Shown here: piece by piece, positions 1 to 7,527 of the stretch
Layout: every line of letters starts with the position of its first letter
Numbering within the stretch: the first letter of the stretch is position 1
Assembly (NCBI GenBank): GCA_948896875.1
Contig: CAQUWW010000060.1
Coordinates: forward strand, 1 to 16,394
Direction of reading: 5' to 3'
Length of the DNA: 16,394 nt
Source: an uncultured Acetatifactor sp.
Lineage (GTDB): Bacteria; Bacillota; Clostridia; Lachnospirales; Lachnospiraceae
Made by a program: the position numbers and the translations under genes
The notes under the pieces: generated by a model
Database searches by the model: none
Told to the model about the DNA's origin: nothing
The model's input: only the letters and a program-made list of their open reading frames with translations

Positions 1-1749
1 CAGCAGATTCTTCTGGCGGCGCTCTACAGTATGATACAGATGGAATATCAGGTGCGGCTGGAATGGAGCAGGGCGTGCCTGATTACCACGGCCGCCTGCT
101 ATGGAGGATGCTATCTGCTGGCGCTTCTGCGGTGCCGGCGCAGATTCCGGAGGATGAACATTCAAGGGCTGATGAACAGCCAGAGGCAGAATGAGGAGAT
201 CAGGGAGTCCCATGAAGAGGCAAAGCGTCTTCTGCTTCCCCTGTCAGGCCTTTTTCTGCTGGTGTTCGCACTGGTTTTATTTTTCTATAAATCCTGGGAT
301 TTCGCAACGATCATCGGCTTTCTCATCGGGCTGGTGCTGACGATTTATCTGTGCTATACCGGAGTGGCCGCGTGGGTGGTCTGCTACATCCGGAAGAAGG
401 GCAAAGGTATTTTCAGGGGGCAGAATCTGTTCCTGATGCGGCAGTTTGCGGCCAAAATCAGGACGCTGCGCTTTACCCTTGGGACATTGACCTCCCTGTT
501 CGTGCTGGCGCTTCTGGGCTGTTCCATCGCCATGATGTTCAATGACTATCAGAATCAGATACTTATACAGAAATGGCCCTTTGATGTGATGGTTTTCAGC
601 GAGGATCCGGGAGACGACTTTCAGGCGGAACTGGAGGTGATCAACCGGGAGAGCCAGATCAGGGAGCTGCATGCCTATCCCATATATCAGAACGGGACCA
701 ACACGGTGAATACCTGGCTGTACACCCATTTGAAGACATTTGGAGATGATTACCGCAACGAAGACGGGTCGCCGAATCCGGAGGCCATGAGGGGAGAGGA
801 GACCTGGGCCTATTACCACTATGATACCTACCTGGCGTTGTCCGATTACAATCGTCTCCGGGAGATGATGGGACTTTCCGCCGTGGAAATGGGAGAAAAG
901 GAATATCTGCTTCATATCAAGGAGAGAGTGTGGAAGGAGACGGGAGATTTCACCGGGGAAATCCGTGTGGAGGGGCCGGAAGGGGTTCTGGCTCCCGGCG
1001 GCATATACACGGAACCCATTTCTCAGGACGGACATAACGGCGCGGATTATCTGCTGATTGTCTCGGATAAAGCGGCGCGGAAGATGACGCCCCTTTATAA
1101 AATGCTGGCGGTGAACCTGGTGGGGCCGGCGCCGGTAAATCTGCAGCGGGAATTGGATGAGCTTGGAGGGGAAGAGAGCTTCGGGAATGCCGGTGGCTAT
1201 CCGGAAGCAGAAAAGGATCCGGATGCCGGGGAGGATATGGATCTCATGGGGCACAGACAGAGTGAGGCCATGGCCTGCGGCACGGATAACATCGTGGTAT
1301 ATGTATGTAAAAATATCGTCAGAGACAATGTCATTCCCGAGGTGAAATTCACGCTGTCCTCCATCATATTTTCTTTTGTGTATATCGGGCTGGTGTTCGT
1401 CTGTGTGGCGCTGACGGTGCTTTCCGTGCAGCAGCTCTCAGACTCCGCAAAATACCGTTTTCGCTATCAGGTGCTGCACCAGCTGGGCCTGAGCCGGCGG
1501 GAGATATCGGCTGTGATCTTAAAACAGCTTGCGATATTTTCCCTGTGTCCCATTTTGTCGGCGGCGCTGATCAGCGGAACCATCGCAATATATGTGGGCT
1601 GGAAGTTCAATTTTCACACGGGAACACACACGGCTGCGGTGGGATATTTCGGGATTTCCTTTCTGCTTTTTCTGGTGGTATATGCCATATATTTCATAGT
1701 GACCTATGTGGGCTTTCAGAGAAATGTGTTGTTTGAACAACATGAATAA
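1..1749 (+). CDS. BceB/FtsX-type ABC transporter permease, 5'-truncated by the window
   Basis: The reading frame is open from base 1, so the ATG at 31 is probably internal and the true start lies upstream. The visible part has seven hydrophobic segments. The fourth (about 475-540) is followed by a soluble domain of about 260 residues (about 545-1345), then three C-terminal membrane segments (about 1350-1430, 1525-1600, 1640-1725). This matches the last seven of ten helices in BceB/VraG-type permeases, which carry a large extracellular domain between helices 7 and 8. The C-terminal part, with a YQVLHQLGLSRREI stretch after the eighth helix, is typical of the FtsX/MacB permease domain. In the known family these permeases pair with a BceA ATPase and a BceRS two-component system and detoxify cell-wall-active peptides such as bacitracin. 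The partners would lie upstream, outside the window. The substrate cannot be read from the sequence. Confidence 0.85.
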   Translation, partial: QQILLAALYSMIQMEYQVRLEWSRACLITTAACYGGCYLLALLRCRRRFRRMNIQGLMNSQRQNEEIRESHEEAKRLLLPLSGLFLLVFALVLFFYKSWDFATIIGFLIGLVLTIYLCYTGVAAWVVCYIRKKGKGIFRGQNLFLMRQFAAKIRTLRFTLGTLTSLFVLALLGCSIAMMFNDYQNQILIQKWPFDVMVFSEDPGDDFQAELEVINRESQIRELHAYPIYQNGTNTVNTWLYTHLKTFGDDYRNEDGSPNPEAMRGEETWAYYHYDTYLALSDYNRLREMMGLSAVEMGEKEYLLHIKERVWKETGDFTGEIRVEGPEGVLAPGGIYTEPISQDGHNGADYLLIVSDKAARKMTPLYKMLAVNLVGPAPVNLQRELDELGGEESFGNAGGYPEAEKDPDAGEDMDLMGHRQSEAMACGTDNIVVYVCKNIVRDNVIPEVKFTLSSIIFSFVYIGLVFVCVALTVLSVQQLSDSAKYRFRYQVLHQLGLSRREISAVILKQLAIFSLCPILSAALISGTIAIYVGWKFNFHTGTHTAAVGYFGISFLLFLVVYAIYFIVTYVGFQRNVLFEQHE

Positions 1750-1753
1750 AATG

Positions 1754-1767
1754 TGAAAACGATTTCA
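1754..1767. promoter_or_regulatory. Candidate CcpA cre site / LacI-type operator
   Basis: TGAAAACGATTTCA matches the Gram-positive catabolite-responsive element consensus TGWAANCGNTNWCA at every position. It starts four bases after the permease stop codon and about 45 bases upstream of the -35 box assigned to the HPr-like gene. It also forms the core of an imperfect hairpin (AAAATG and TGAAA at 1748-1758 pairing with TTTCA and CATTTT at 1763-1774, one bulged C). That hairpin could be a weak terminator for the permease, and the two readings are not exclusive. Confidence 0.5.
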
Positions 1768-1812
1768 CCATTTTGTACAAAAACCATTTTAAAAAATTAT
1801 GAAAAATGACAA

Positions 1813-1841
1813 TTTACAAAACTTGAGACCTGGTATATGAT
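1813..1841 (+). promoter_or_regulatory. Candidate sigma-A promoter of the HPr-like gene
   Basis: TTTACA (1813-1818) and TATGAT (1836-1841) are separated by 17 bases. Transcription would start near 1848 and give a leader of about 100 bases. The region is AT-rich, so a chance match is possible. Confidence 0.45.
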
Positions 1842-1951
1842 TTTGCCTCAGATAGGGTAATGCAACTGTACAACACAGGCAATACAAACACAAGCTACAA
1901 TGATATCGCAATTCGGAGAAGAATTGAGAAAGGTGAAAAAAGGTGATATGT

Positions 1952-2191
1952 ATGCAGCAGGTATTCGTTAAGTTTGATGATGTGGACCAGGTGAGGAGTT
2001 TTGTAAATGTCGTAAATTCGGTGGAGGCCAATTTTGAATTGGGTTCGGGCAGACGGATTGTGGATCCAAAATCCATTCTGGGCGTTTTTGCACTTGATCT
2101 GGCAAGGCCTCAAAAACTTGTGTGTGATTCCGATGATTCCGAAATGCTTGAAAAGATCGGCCCGTTTCTCGTGGGAGAAAGGGCAGGTTGA
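1952..2191 (+). CDS. HPr-family protein lacking the PTS phosphorylation histidine
   Basis: This 79-residue protein resembles the small HPr-like proteins common in Lachnospiraceae. The middle (about residues 36-50, with PKSILGVFALDL) corresponds to the region around the regulatory Ser46 of HPr (KSIMGVMSLG), with Ser41 as the probable equivalent. The N-terminal segment has no GIHARP-type motif and no histidine where His15 would lie. It is therefore unlikely to carry phosphate in the PTS. By analogy with Bacillus Crh, which also lacks His15, it may act only as a regulatory partner, for example of a CcpA-like LacI protein; this is inference. The ATG at 1952 is chosen because an AAAGGTG ribosome binding site ends six bases before it. 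The GTG at 1943 lies within that site. It is a monocistronic gene with its own promoter match and terminator. Confidence 0.75.
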   Translation: MQQVFVKFDDVDQVRSFVNVVNSVEANFELGSGRRIVDPKSILGVFALDLARPQKLVCDSDDSEMLEKIGPFLVGERAG

Positions 2192-2217
2192 GGAAAGGTC
2201 GGGAAGTACAGGGGACA

Positions 2218-2260
2218 GGCAGCTTTTTTTGCGGAATACTGCAGAAAGAAGCTGCCTTTT
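2218..2260 (+). terminator. Rho-independent terminator after the HPr-like gene
   Basis: GGCAGCTT (2218-2225) pairs with AAGCTGCC (2249-2256), followed by TTTT. The loop is rather long, at about 23 bases, and can pair further. It lies 26 bases after the stop codon. Confidence 0.7.
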
Positions 2261-2333
2261 GACGAGGAAAAAGAAGGACGCGGCCGGAGAAAGGCCGGGC
2301 AATGCCCCTGTGGGAGAGAAGAGATAATAACGA

Positions 2334-2355
2334 CGGTATCGATTTCATATATAAT
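2334..2355 (+). promoter_or_regulatory. Candidate -10 box with overlapping operator half-site upstream of the amylosucrase gene
   Basis: TATAAT occurs at 2350-2355, but the best -35 at the right distance (ATAACG, 2327-2332) is poor. Just upstream, CGATTTCA (2340-2347) is identical to the right half of the cre-like site at 1754-1767, while the left half is degenerate. A weak promoter controlled by a LacI-type protein would fit. The rest of the interval between the terminator at 2260 and the gene at 2488 shows only short GC-rich hairpins around 2282-2308 and a purine-rich run before the start codon. Confidence 0.3.
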
Positions 2356-2487
2356 TGTAAGAGAGGTTTGGCGCAGATGGATTCCGGAGATTGATTTACG
2401 GAAAAGGCAGAGAAAATGGATGGTATCCGGAGTCTATGTGACAGACAGAAGTAATATTTTGAGAAGGAAAAGAGGAGAGGGAAGAGA

Positions 2488-4326
2488 ATGAAAAAGGAAG
2501 ACAAACGGTTTCAGGAACGTTTACAGGGGCATCATGACGAGCTTCGGTGGCTCTATATGGAGCTTTACCACAATGATTCCATGTTCGCCGAGCTGCTGGA
2601 GAATCTGCGTCGTTTTTACCTGGAGCGAAATGCGGCGCTGAAGAGGCTGGATGAGAAAAGGGAAGCGGACAGGGGATGGTATCGGCAGAACGACATGCTG
2701 GGAATGATGCTTTATATCGACAATTTTGCCGGGAATATGAAAGGTGTACAGTCCAGACTGGACTACATTGAGAGCTGCAATGTGAATTATGTGCATCTGA
2801 TGCCTTTTCTGGAGACACCGGAAGGACGCTCCGACGGCGGATATGCGGTGTCGGATTTCCGTAAGGTTCAGGAAAATCTGGGAACCATGGAGGATTTGGA
2901 GAGCCTGACGGCGGCCTGCCATAAAAAGGGAATCAATGTCTGCATGGATTTTGTCATGAACCACACCTCCGAGGACCATGAGTGGGCCAGGAAAGCCCGC
3001 GGGGGAGACGGAGAGTATATGAGCCGCTATTTCTTCTTTGACAATTCTTATATCCCATCCCTGTATGAGAAGACGGTGCCTCAGGTGTTTCCCACCACCG
3101 CGCCGGGCAATTTTACCTGGCTGGAGGATGCGGGACATTTTGTCATGACCACCTTTTATCCCTATCAGTGGGACTTGAATTACAAAAATCCCCGGGTCTT
3201 TAACGAAATGATGTACAATTTTCTGTATCTGGCTAACAGGGGAATCGATATCATCCGCATTGACGCGGTTCCCTACATCTGGAAGGAGCTGAATACCAGC
3301 TGCAGGAATCTGCCGCAGGTACACACCATTGTGCGCATGATGCGCATGATTACGGAGATTGTCTGTCCCGGCATCCTTCTGCTGGGAGAAGTGGTGATGG
3401 AGCCGGAGAAGGTGGTTCCCTATTTCGGAACGGTGGAAAAGCCGGAATGCCATATGCTTTATAACGTGACAACTATGGCCACAACCTGGCATACCGTGGC
3501 CACAAGAGATGTAAAACTGCTGAAAAAACAGCTTGATATCGTAAATTCACTGCCCAAGGATTATGTGTTCCTGAATTACCTGCGCTGTCACGACGATATT
3601 GGCTGGGGACTTGACTATGGAACTCTGATGACGGAGGGAATCGGGGAACGCTCTCACAAGCAGTATCTCAACGACTATTTTCAGGGATATGCCGGGGGAA
3701 GCAACAGCCGGGGAGAGCTTTACAATGCGGATCCGGTGACGGGAGACGCCCGTTTCTGCGGGACCACCGCGTCCATGTGCGGAATCGAGAAAGCGGGATT
3801 TGAACAGGATGCCGCCGCCATGGAGAGGGCCATCCGGTTGGACGTGATGCTTCATGCCTATATGTTCATGCAGTCCGGGATTCCGGTGCTCTACAGCGGG
3901 GATGAGATCGGGCAGGTGAATGATTACAGCTATAAGGAGAACCCGCTGAAGGCGGCGGATTCCAGATATATTCACAGAGGGGCAATGAACTGGAAGCTGG
4001 CTGGAAATGCTTCCGACCCGGATACTGTGGAAGGGAAGCTGTTCGAACAGCTGGGACGGCTGGAGCAGATTCGGAAGCGGGAGAAGGTGTTCGTGGCCGG
4101 CGCGGATACCTGGACCATCGATACCTGGGACAATTCCGTACTCTGTATTGCGAGACAGTTCCAGGGGGAGAAAATCATAGGCCTGTTCAACTTCAGCGAA
4201 CAGGACAAAACCGCCTGGATCAATGAGACCGACGGGGACTATGTGGAATTGCTTTCCGGAGTGGAAAGAAAGGCCAGCGGGGTTGACATTCCGGCTTACG
4301 GGTTTTATTATCTGAAAAGGAAATAA
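2488..4326 (+). CDS. Amylosucrase-family glycoside hydrolase (GH13)
   Basis: The 612-residue protein is close in length to Neisseria amylosucrase and collinear with it. It has an N-terminal helical domain (about 1-90), a GH13 barrel (about 90-500) and a C-terminal beta domain (about 530-612). The catalytic triad is visible: nucleophile Asp259 in IDIIRIDAVPYIWK, acid/base Glu301 in LLLGEV, and transition-state stabiliser Asp369 in RCHDDIGW. SDGGYAV (Asp116) and DSRYIHR (about 491-497) match the regions that in amylosucrase supply the Asp-Arg salt bridge shaping the sucrose pocket. Known family reactions are synthesis of alpha-1,4-glucan from sucrose with release of fructose, or sucrose hydrolysis; which dominates cannot be told from sequence. 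No signal peptide is seen, so it should be cytoplasmic. The ATG follows a GGAGAGG-type ribosome binding site. It precedes a LacI-type regulator by 55 bases with no terminator between. Confidence 0.88.
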   Translation: MKKEDKRFQERLQGHHDELRWLYMELYHNDSMFAELLENLRRFYLERNAALKRLDEKREADRGWYRQNDMLGMMLYIDNFAGNMKGVQSRLDYIESCNVNYVHLMPFLETPEGRSDGGYAVSDFRKVQENLGTMEDLESLTAACHKKGINVCMDFVMNHTSEDHEWARKARGGDGEYMSRYFFFDNSYIPSLYEKTVPQVFPTTAPGNFTWLEDAGHFVMTTFYPYQWDLNYKNPRVFNEMMYNFLYLANRGIDIIRIDAVPYIWKELNTSCRNLPQVHTIVRMMRMITEIVCPGILLLGEVVMEPEKVVPYFGTVEKPECHMLYNVTTMATTWHTVATRDVKLLKKQLDIVNSLPKDYVFLNYLRCHDDIGWGLDYGTLMTEGIGERSHKQYLNDYFQGYAGGSNSRGELYNADPVTGDARFCGTTASMCGIEKAGFEQDAAAMERAIRLDVMLHAYMFMQSGIPVLYSGDEIGQVNDYSYKENPLKAADSRYIHRGAMNWKLAGNASDPDTVEGKLFEQLGRLEQIRKREKVFVAGADTWTIDTWDNSVLCIARQFQGEKIIGLFNFSEQDKTAWINETDGDYVELLSGVERKASGVDIPAYGFYYLKRK

Positions 4327-4381
4327 CGATTCGGAATCTGTATGAATTGTTATGGAAAAGGAATGAGAGGGGCCGGGAGAG

Positions 4382-5365
4382 ATGAACATAGCGGAAATTG
4401 CAAAGCGGGCGGGCGTATCCAGAGCGGCTGTTTCCCGTTATTTTAATAATGGATATCTGTCCGAGGAAAAAAAGCAGGCCATCCGGGAAGTGGTGGAGGA
4501 GACAGGATATCGTCCGTCGGTACAGGCGCAGATGCTGAGAACGAAGAAGACCAGAATGGTGGGTGTCATCGTGCCGAAAGTGGCGTCCGCATCCGTGGGC
4601 AGAATGGTGGAGGGAATGCTTTCCGCGTTGGATGAGAACGGCTACCAGATGCTTCTTGCGGTGAGCCAGAACAATCCGAAGAAAGAGCTGGAATATCTGG
4701 AGACCTTTAATGATAAAATGGTGGACGGCGTGATACTTGTGGGCACAGTCTTTACCAGAGAGCACAGGCAGCTTTTGAAGAGGCTGTCCGTGCCTGTGGT
4801 GATTGCAGGCCAGCGGCTGCCGGGCTATTCCTGTGTCTTCCACGACGACTATCATGCCACCTATGACCTGACCCGACTGTTCCTGGAAAAGGGAAGATGC
4901 AGACTGGGATATATGGGGGCCATCTCCCAGGACAAGGCTGTGGGAGCCCAACGCTACGACGGTTTCCGGGATGCGGTGCGGGATATGGGGTATGAGGAAT
5001 TGGCGAAGAACCATGTGGTGGCGGCATTCAGCGTGGCTTCCGGATATGAGAAGACGGCGGAGCTCCTTCGAAAATGTGGGGAGCTGGACGGACTGATCTG
5101 CGCAACAGACACCATGGCTGTGGGCTCCGTGCAATATCTGCGGGAGCATGGAATCCAGGTCCCGGTGCGGATCCTGGTGGCCGGACACGGAGATTCCGAT
5201 ATGGCCCGGGTGACGGCGCCGCCCCTGATCACCGTACATTATTCCTATGAAAAATGCGGAGAAATCGCGGTGCAGATGCTGATGGAGCTGCTGGGACAGG
5301 GGGAGACGGCCGTGCAGGAAGTGAAGCTGGGGTATTCCATTGTGGAGAGAGGCGTCGCAGGGTAA
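4382..5365 (+). CDS. LacI-family transcriptional regulator
   Basis: The 327-residue protein starts with a LacI helix-turn-helix (residues 2-22, IAEIAKRAGVSRAAVSRYFN) and a hinge region to about residue 55. The periplasmic-binding-protein-like effector domain begins at TRMVGVIVP and runs to the C-terminus. Typical family elements include MVDGVILVG, RYDGFRDA, DGLICATDTMAVG and a late TVHYSYEKCGEIAVQML. It probably controls the preceding amylosucrase gene and itself, since the two share strand and spacing and are closed by one terminator. Sucrose or a related glucoside is the likely effector, by context only. The start is supported by a GGGAGAG purine stretch directly upstream. Confidence 0.92.
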   Translation: MNIAEIAKRAGVSRAAVSRYFNNGYLSEEKKQAIREVVEETGYRPSVQAQMLRTKKTRMVGVIVPKVASASVGRMVEGMLSALDENGYQMLLAVSQNNPKKELEYLETFNDKMVDGVILVGTVFTREHRQLLKRLSVPVVIAGQRLPGYSCVFHDDYHATYDLTRLFLEKGRCRLGYMGAISQDKAVGAQRYDGFRDAVRDMGYEELAKNHVVAAFSVASGYEKTAELLRKCGELDGLICATDTMAVGSVQYLREHGIQVPVRILVAGHGDSDMARVTAPPLITVHYSYEKCGEIAVQMLMELLGQGETAVQEVKLGYSIVERGVAG

Positions 5366-5390
5366 GTGGAAAGAGGATATTGATATGTGT

Positions 5391-5425
5391 AAAGGTCGAG
5401 TCATTTAGAAATGGCTCGGCCTTTT
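5391..5425. terminator. Terminator closing the amylosucrase-lacI unit
   Basis: AAAGGTCGAGTCATTT (5391-5406) pairs with AATGGCTCGGCCTTT (5410-5424) through Watson-Crick and G-U pairs, followed by T-rich sequence on the plus strand. The A-run at the left arm would also give a U-tract on the minus strand. It marks the change from GC-moderate DNA to the AT-rich stretch that follows. Confidence 0.85.
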
Positions 5426-5509
5426 GAAATAAAAACGAAAAATATTTTTGCACAAAAGAATAAAATATGAATATTAATAGAATGAAGTAAAACAATACGG
5501 GAAAAATTA

Positions 5510-5538
5510 TTGCATATTATCTTTAACAATGCTATTCT
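5510..5538 (+). promoter_or_regulatory. Candidate promoter of the ATPase/TOPRIM-like gene pair
   Basis: TTGCAT (5510-5515) and TATTCT (5533-5538) are 17 bases apart, placing a start near 5545 and a leader of about 27 bases before the ATG at 5572. The boxes are only moderate matches and the surrounding DNA is very AT-rich. Confidence 0.35.
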
Positions 5539-5571
5539 GTAGATAGAAAGCAGAGAAAGGAATATGATGTC

Positions 5572-6855
5572 ATGAAAATACAGGCTGTGTTAATTGATGG
5601 GTTCAAAAATTTATCGAATGTAAAAATTACGTTTGATAAGATTACCGCCCTTGTAGCATTAAATAATTTTGGTAAATCTAATGTGCTTGCCGGAATTGAT
5701 TTTGGGCTGACTTTTATAAAGGCCGGAAATGAAAAGAAAATAGAGATGATGTCGAATGTTAATTTAATTCCAATTAACATTCACATGCAGTGCCGGAATT
5801 ATAGATATGAAATGGAAGTTCTGACGGAATATGAAGGAGTAGACTATAGAGTTTTATATGGATATGAATTTTTGTGGAGAAATAGCAAGGATGTTGAACC
5901 ACAAATTATGCAGGAATATTTGAAAATAAAACCTGATGCAAAAGGACAAAAATACACACAATTAATTAGCAGAAATGGGGACACAGCTTTTTTTAAGAGT
6001 TCTGAAACAGGCCGTTGTTCCTCTAAAATAAAGGTAGAATCTTCTGAGTTAGTGGTCAATAAACTGAAAGCTTATGATGAAATTTTCTATGCCGATATTA
6101 TTAAAAGGCTGAATAGTGTGAAGATGTATATGGAGAATAATTTGGATGTAAAGAGTTTTTACAGACCTAATCCTATTATTCGGAAGGGCTATGAGGACGA
6201 AATGATAAATGCGGAAAGCCTGCCGAGAGTTATCTATAATTTGAGTATAAAGCGCCAGGAGAAATTTGAACTTTTAAAAAATGCCTTTATCCAGTTGTTC
6301 CCTGATATAGAGGATATCATTGTGAAGCAACATAAAATCGGTGCTTTTGAAGGGGAATTACCTGATGATCTACCATTTGTTATTGCCAATTCGATACATG
6401 TTTTATATGTTAAAGATAAAAATCTGATGAACCCTATTGATTTTGAAATGATGTCAGACGGTGTAAAACGTGTGTTTATGATATTAGCAAAAATAGTTGT
6501 ATCAAGTGATAGTAATATATCTTTGATTGCTATAGAAGAACCGGAAAATTCAGTACATCCAGGTCTTTTTCATGCTTATATACAGATAGTCGGTCAGTTG
6601 CTAACCGATTGTAAGGTTATTATAACAAGTCATTCCCCATACATTATCAGTTACCTGGATCCTGCCTGGATACATGTTGGTATGAATGTGTTTCCGGGTG
6701 TAGCTCAGTTTTTTTGTTTTAAGAAATCCGGTCGAAAACAGCTGCAGAATGATGCGGCGGAGTTCAATATGAGTATGGGCGACTATTTATTCTCAATGCT
6801 TTCAGATATGGAAAGTAATATAAAAGACTATCTGGAGTGTGATGCGGATGAATAA
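5572..6855 (+). CDS. OLD/AAA-type ATPase of a putative two-gene defence system
   Basis: The 427-residue protein has the layout of SMC/ABC-like AAA_15/AAA_21 ATPases. An N-terminal strand (QAVLIDGFKNLSNVKI) precedes the P-loop region at 29-36 (ALNNFGKS). The ABC-like signature is MSDGVKR (294-300), Walker B is LIAIEEPE (318-325), and the switch histidine is His354 in ITSHSPY. The first Gly of GxxxxGKS is replaced by Ala29, while Gly34, Lys35 and Ser36 are kept. There is no TOPRIM domain on this chain, unlike fused OLD or GajA proteins; the next gene supplies a candidate. The stop codon overlaps the next start, so the two are translationally coupled. Codon use is much more A/T-rich than in neighbouring genes, which suggests transfer. 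The start is the ATG at 5572, with AAAGG 11 bases upstream; two in-frame-stopped mini-ATGs lie just before it. A defence role is inferred from architecture. Confidence 0.8.
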   Translation: MKIQAVLIDGFKNLSNVKITFDKITALVALNNFGKSNVLAGIDFGLTFIKAGNEKKIEMMSNVNLIPINIHMQCRNYRYEMEVLTEYEGVDYRVLYGYEFLWRNSKDVEPQIMQEYLKIKPDAKGQKYTQLISRNGDTAFFKSSETGRCSSKIKVESSELVVNKLKAYDEIFYADIIKRLNSVKMYMENNLDVKSFYRPNPIIRKGYEDEMINAESLPRVIYNLSIKRQEKFELLKNAFIQLFPDIEDIIVKQHKIGAFEGELPDDLPFVIANSIHVLYVKDKNLMNPIDFEMMSDGVKRVFMILAKIVVSSDSNISLIAIEEPENSVHPGLFHAYIQIVGQLLTDCKVIITSHSPYIISYLDPAWIHVGMNVFPGVAQFFCFKKSGRKQLQNDAAEFNMSMGDYLFSMLSDMESNIKDYLECDADE

Positions 6856-7444
6856 ATGTCTGATTCTTTTTGTGGAGGGTGATACGGAAGTTGAATTTTA
6901 CAAGCGGGTTGTAGCTAATGCTCGAAGACTTCATTCGGCAAATAGGTTTGATACCCACATTGAATACCGAAATGTAAAAGGGATTGGTGGTTTCAAGAGT
7001 AATGTATTAAGAAAATTTACAAAAGAAATCAAGCCTAAATACGGAGAAGAATGCAAATATACCGTGATATTATGCAGTGATACGGATGTATTTGAATTTT
7101 CATCTAAACCACCGGTTAATTGGAGTGAGGTTGAACAGGAACTTCGTAAAAATGGTGCGTCCCAGATAATTCATGTCAGAGCGAGACATTCGATTGAGGA
7201 TTGGTTTTTATATGATGTGGAAGGAATTATGGAATTCCTGCGACTTGGAAAGAATACGAAAATGATTGGCAAGAATGGTTATGATAAGTTGCAAAACTTG
7301 TACAGGCGGGCAAATAAAGTGTATTTCAAAGGCGTAAAAAGCAATGACATGATTGCCAGGCTGGATATCGATAAGATAGTAAATTCTGTAAGGGATCAAC
7401 TAAAGCCACTGTATGATGTTCTGGGGGTTAAATCAACTAAATAA
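6848..7444 (+). CDS. Small TOPRIM-like (DUF4276/RloB-like) partner protein
   Basis: This protein is about 198 residues. The start has the TOPRIM pattern ILFVEGDTEVEFY, with Glu10 as the conserved acidic residue. A second acidic motif, VILCSDTD (Asp78, Asp80), follows the next strand. After it come HVRARHSIEDWFLYD (Glu117, Trp119) and VYFKGVKSNDMIARLDIDKI. These last two recall the MEAWFLAD and YHKG...LLERID pattern of DUF4276 proteins, so I place it in that TOPRIM-like group. In related pairs such proteins act as nucleases next to an ATPase; metal-dependent cleavage is plausible but not shown. Possible starts are GTG 6839, ATG 6842 and ATG 6848; GGAG at 6834-6837 fits the last two. All overlap the ATPase stop. 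It shares the AT-rich composition of its partner. Confidence 0.72.
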   Translation: MNKCLILFVEGDTEVEFYKRVVANARRLHSANRFDTHIEYRNVKGIGGFKSNVLRKFTKEIKPKYGEECKYTVILCSDTDVFEFSSKPPVNWSEVEQELRKNGASQIIHVRARHSIEDWFLYDVEGIMEFLRLGKNTKMIGKNGYDKLQNLYRRANKVYFKGVKSNDMIARLDIDKIVNSVRDQLKPLYDVLGVKSTK

Positions 7445-7476
7445 TACAAGATTCCTCATTGACGCATGGAAGATTG

Positions 7477-7527
7477 TATAATAGAATTTTGATAATAGAA
7501 TCAGCTTTTTGATTCTATTATAGAATC
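7477..7527. repeat. Cluster of overlapping inverted repeats (terminator or operator)
   Basis: ATAATAGAATC (7492-7502) and GATTCTATTAT (7511-7521) form a perfect 11-bp stem with an eight-base loop containing TTTTT. GATTCTAT (7511-7518) also pairs perfectly with ATAGAATC (7520-7527) around a single base, so the middle arm has two mutually exclusive partners. A further direct copy, TATAATAGAAT, sits at 7477-7487. The cluster lies 30-80 bases after the TOPRIM-like gene and 50 bases before the next start. Confidence 0.6.

Noticed and set aside
277..1254. Long minus-strand open frame opposite the permease gene
   Set aside because: Basic, His/Arg/Pro-rich translation with no domain or ribosome binding site, mirror of a well-supported membrane protein gene.
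1943..1951. GTG start for the HPr-like gene
   Set aside because: It overlaps the AAAGGTG ribosome binding site that serves the ATG at 1952.
2521..3492. Minus-strand open frame opposite the amylosucrase gene
   Set aside because: Low-complexity basic translation without recognisable motifs; the plus strand encodes a full catalytic GH13 protein.
4220..5404. 394-codon minus-strand open frame opposite the LacI gene
   Set aside because: His/Arg/Ser-rich translation typical of antisense frames; it crosses the terminator at 5391-5425.
7459..7482. TTGACG and TATAAT as a promoter for the ABC-class ATPase gene
   Set aside because: The boxes are only 12 bases apart, too short for sigma-A; TATAAT here is part of the repeat motif.
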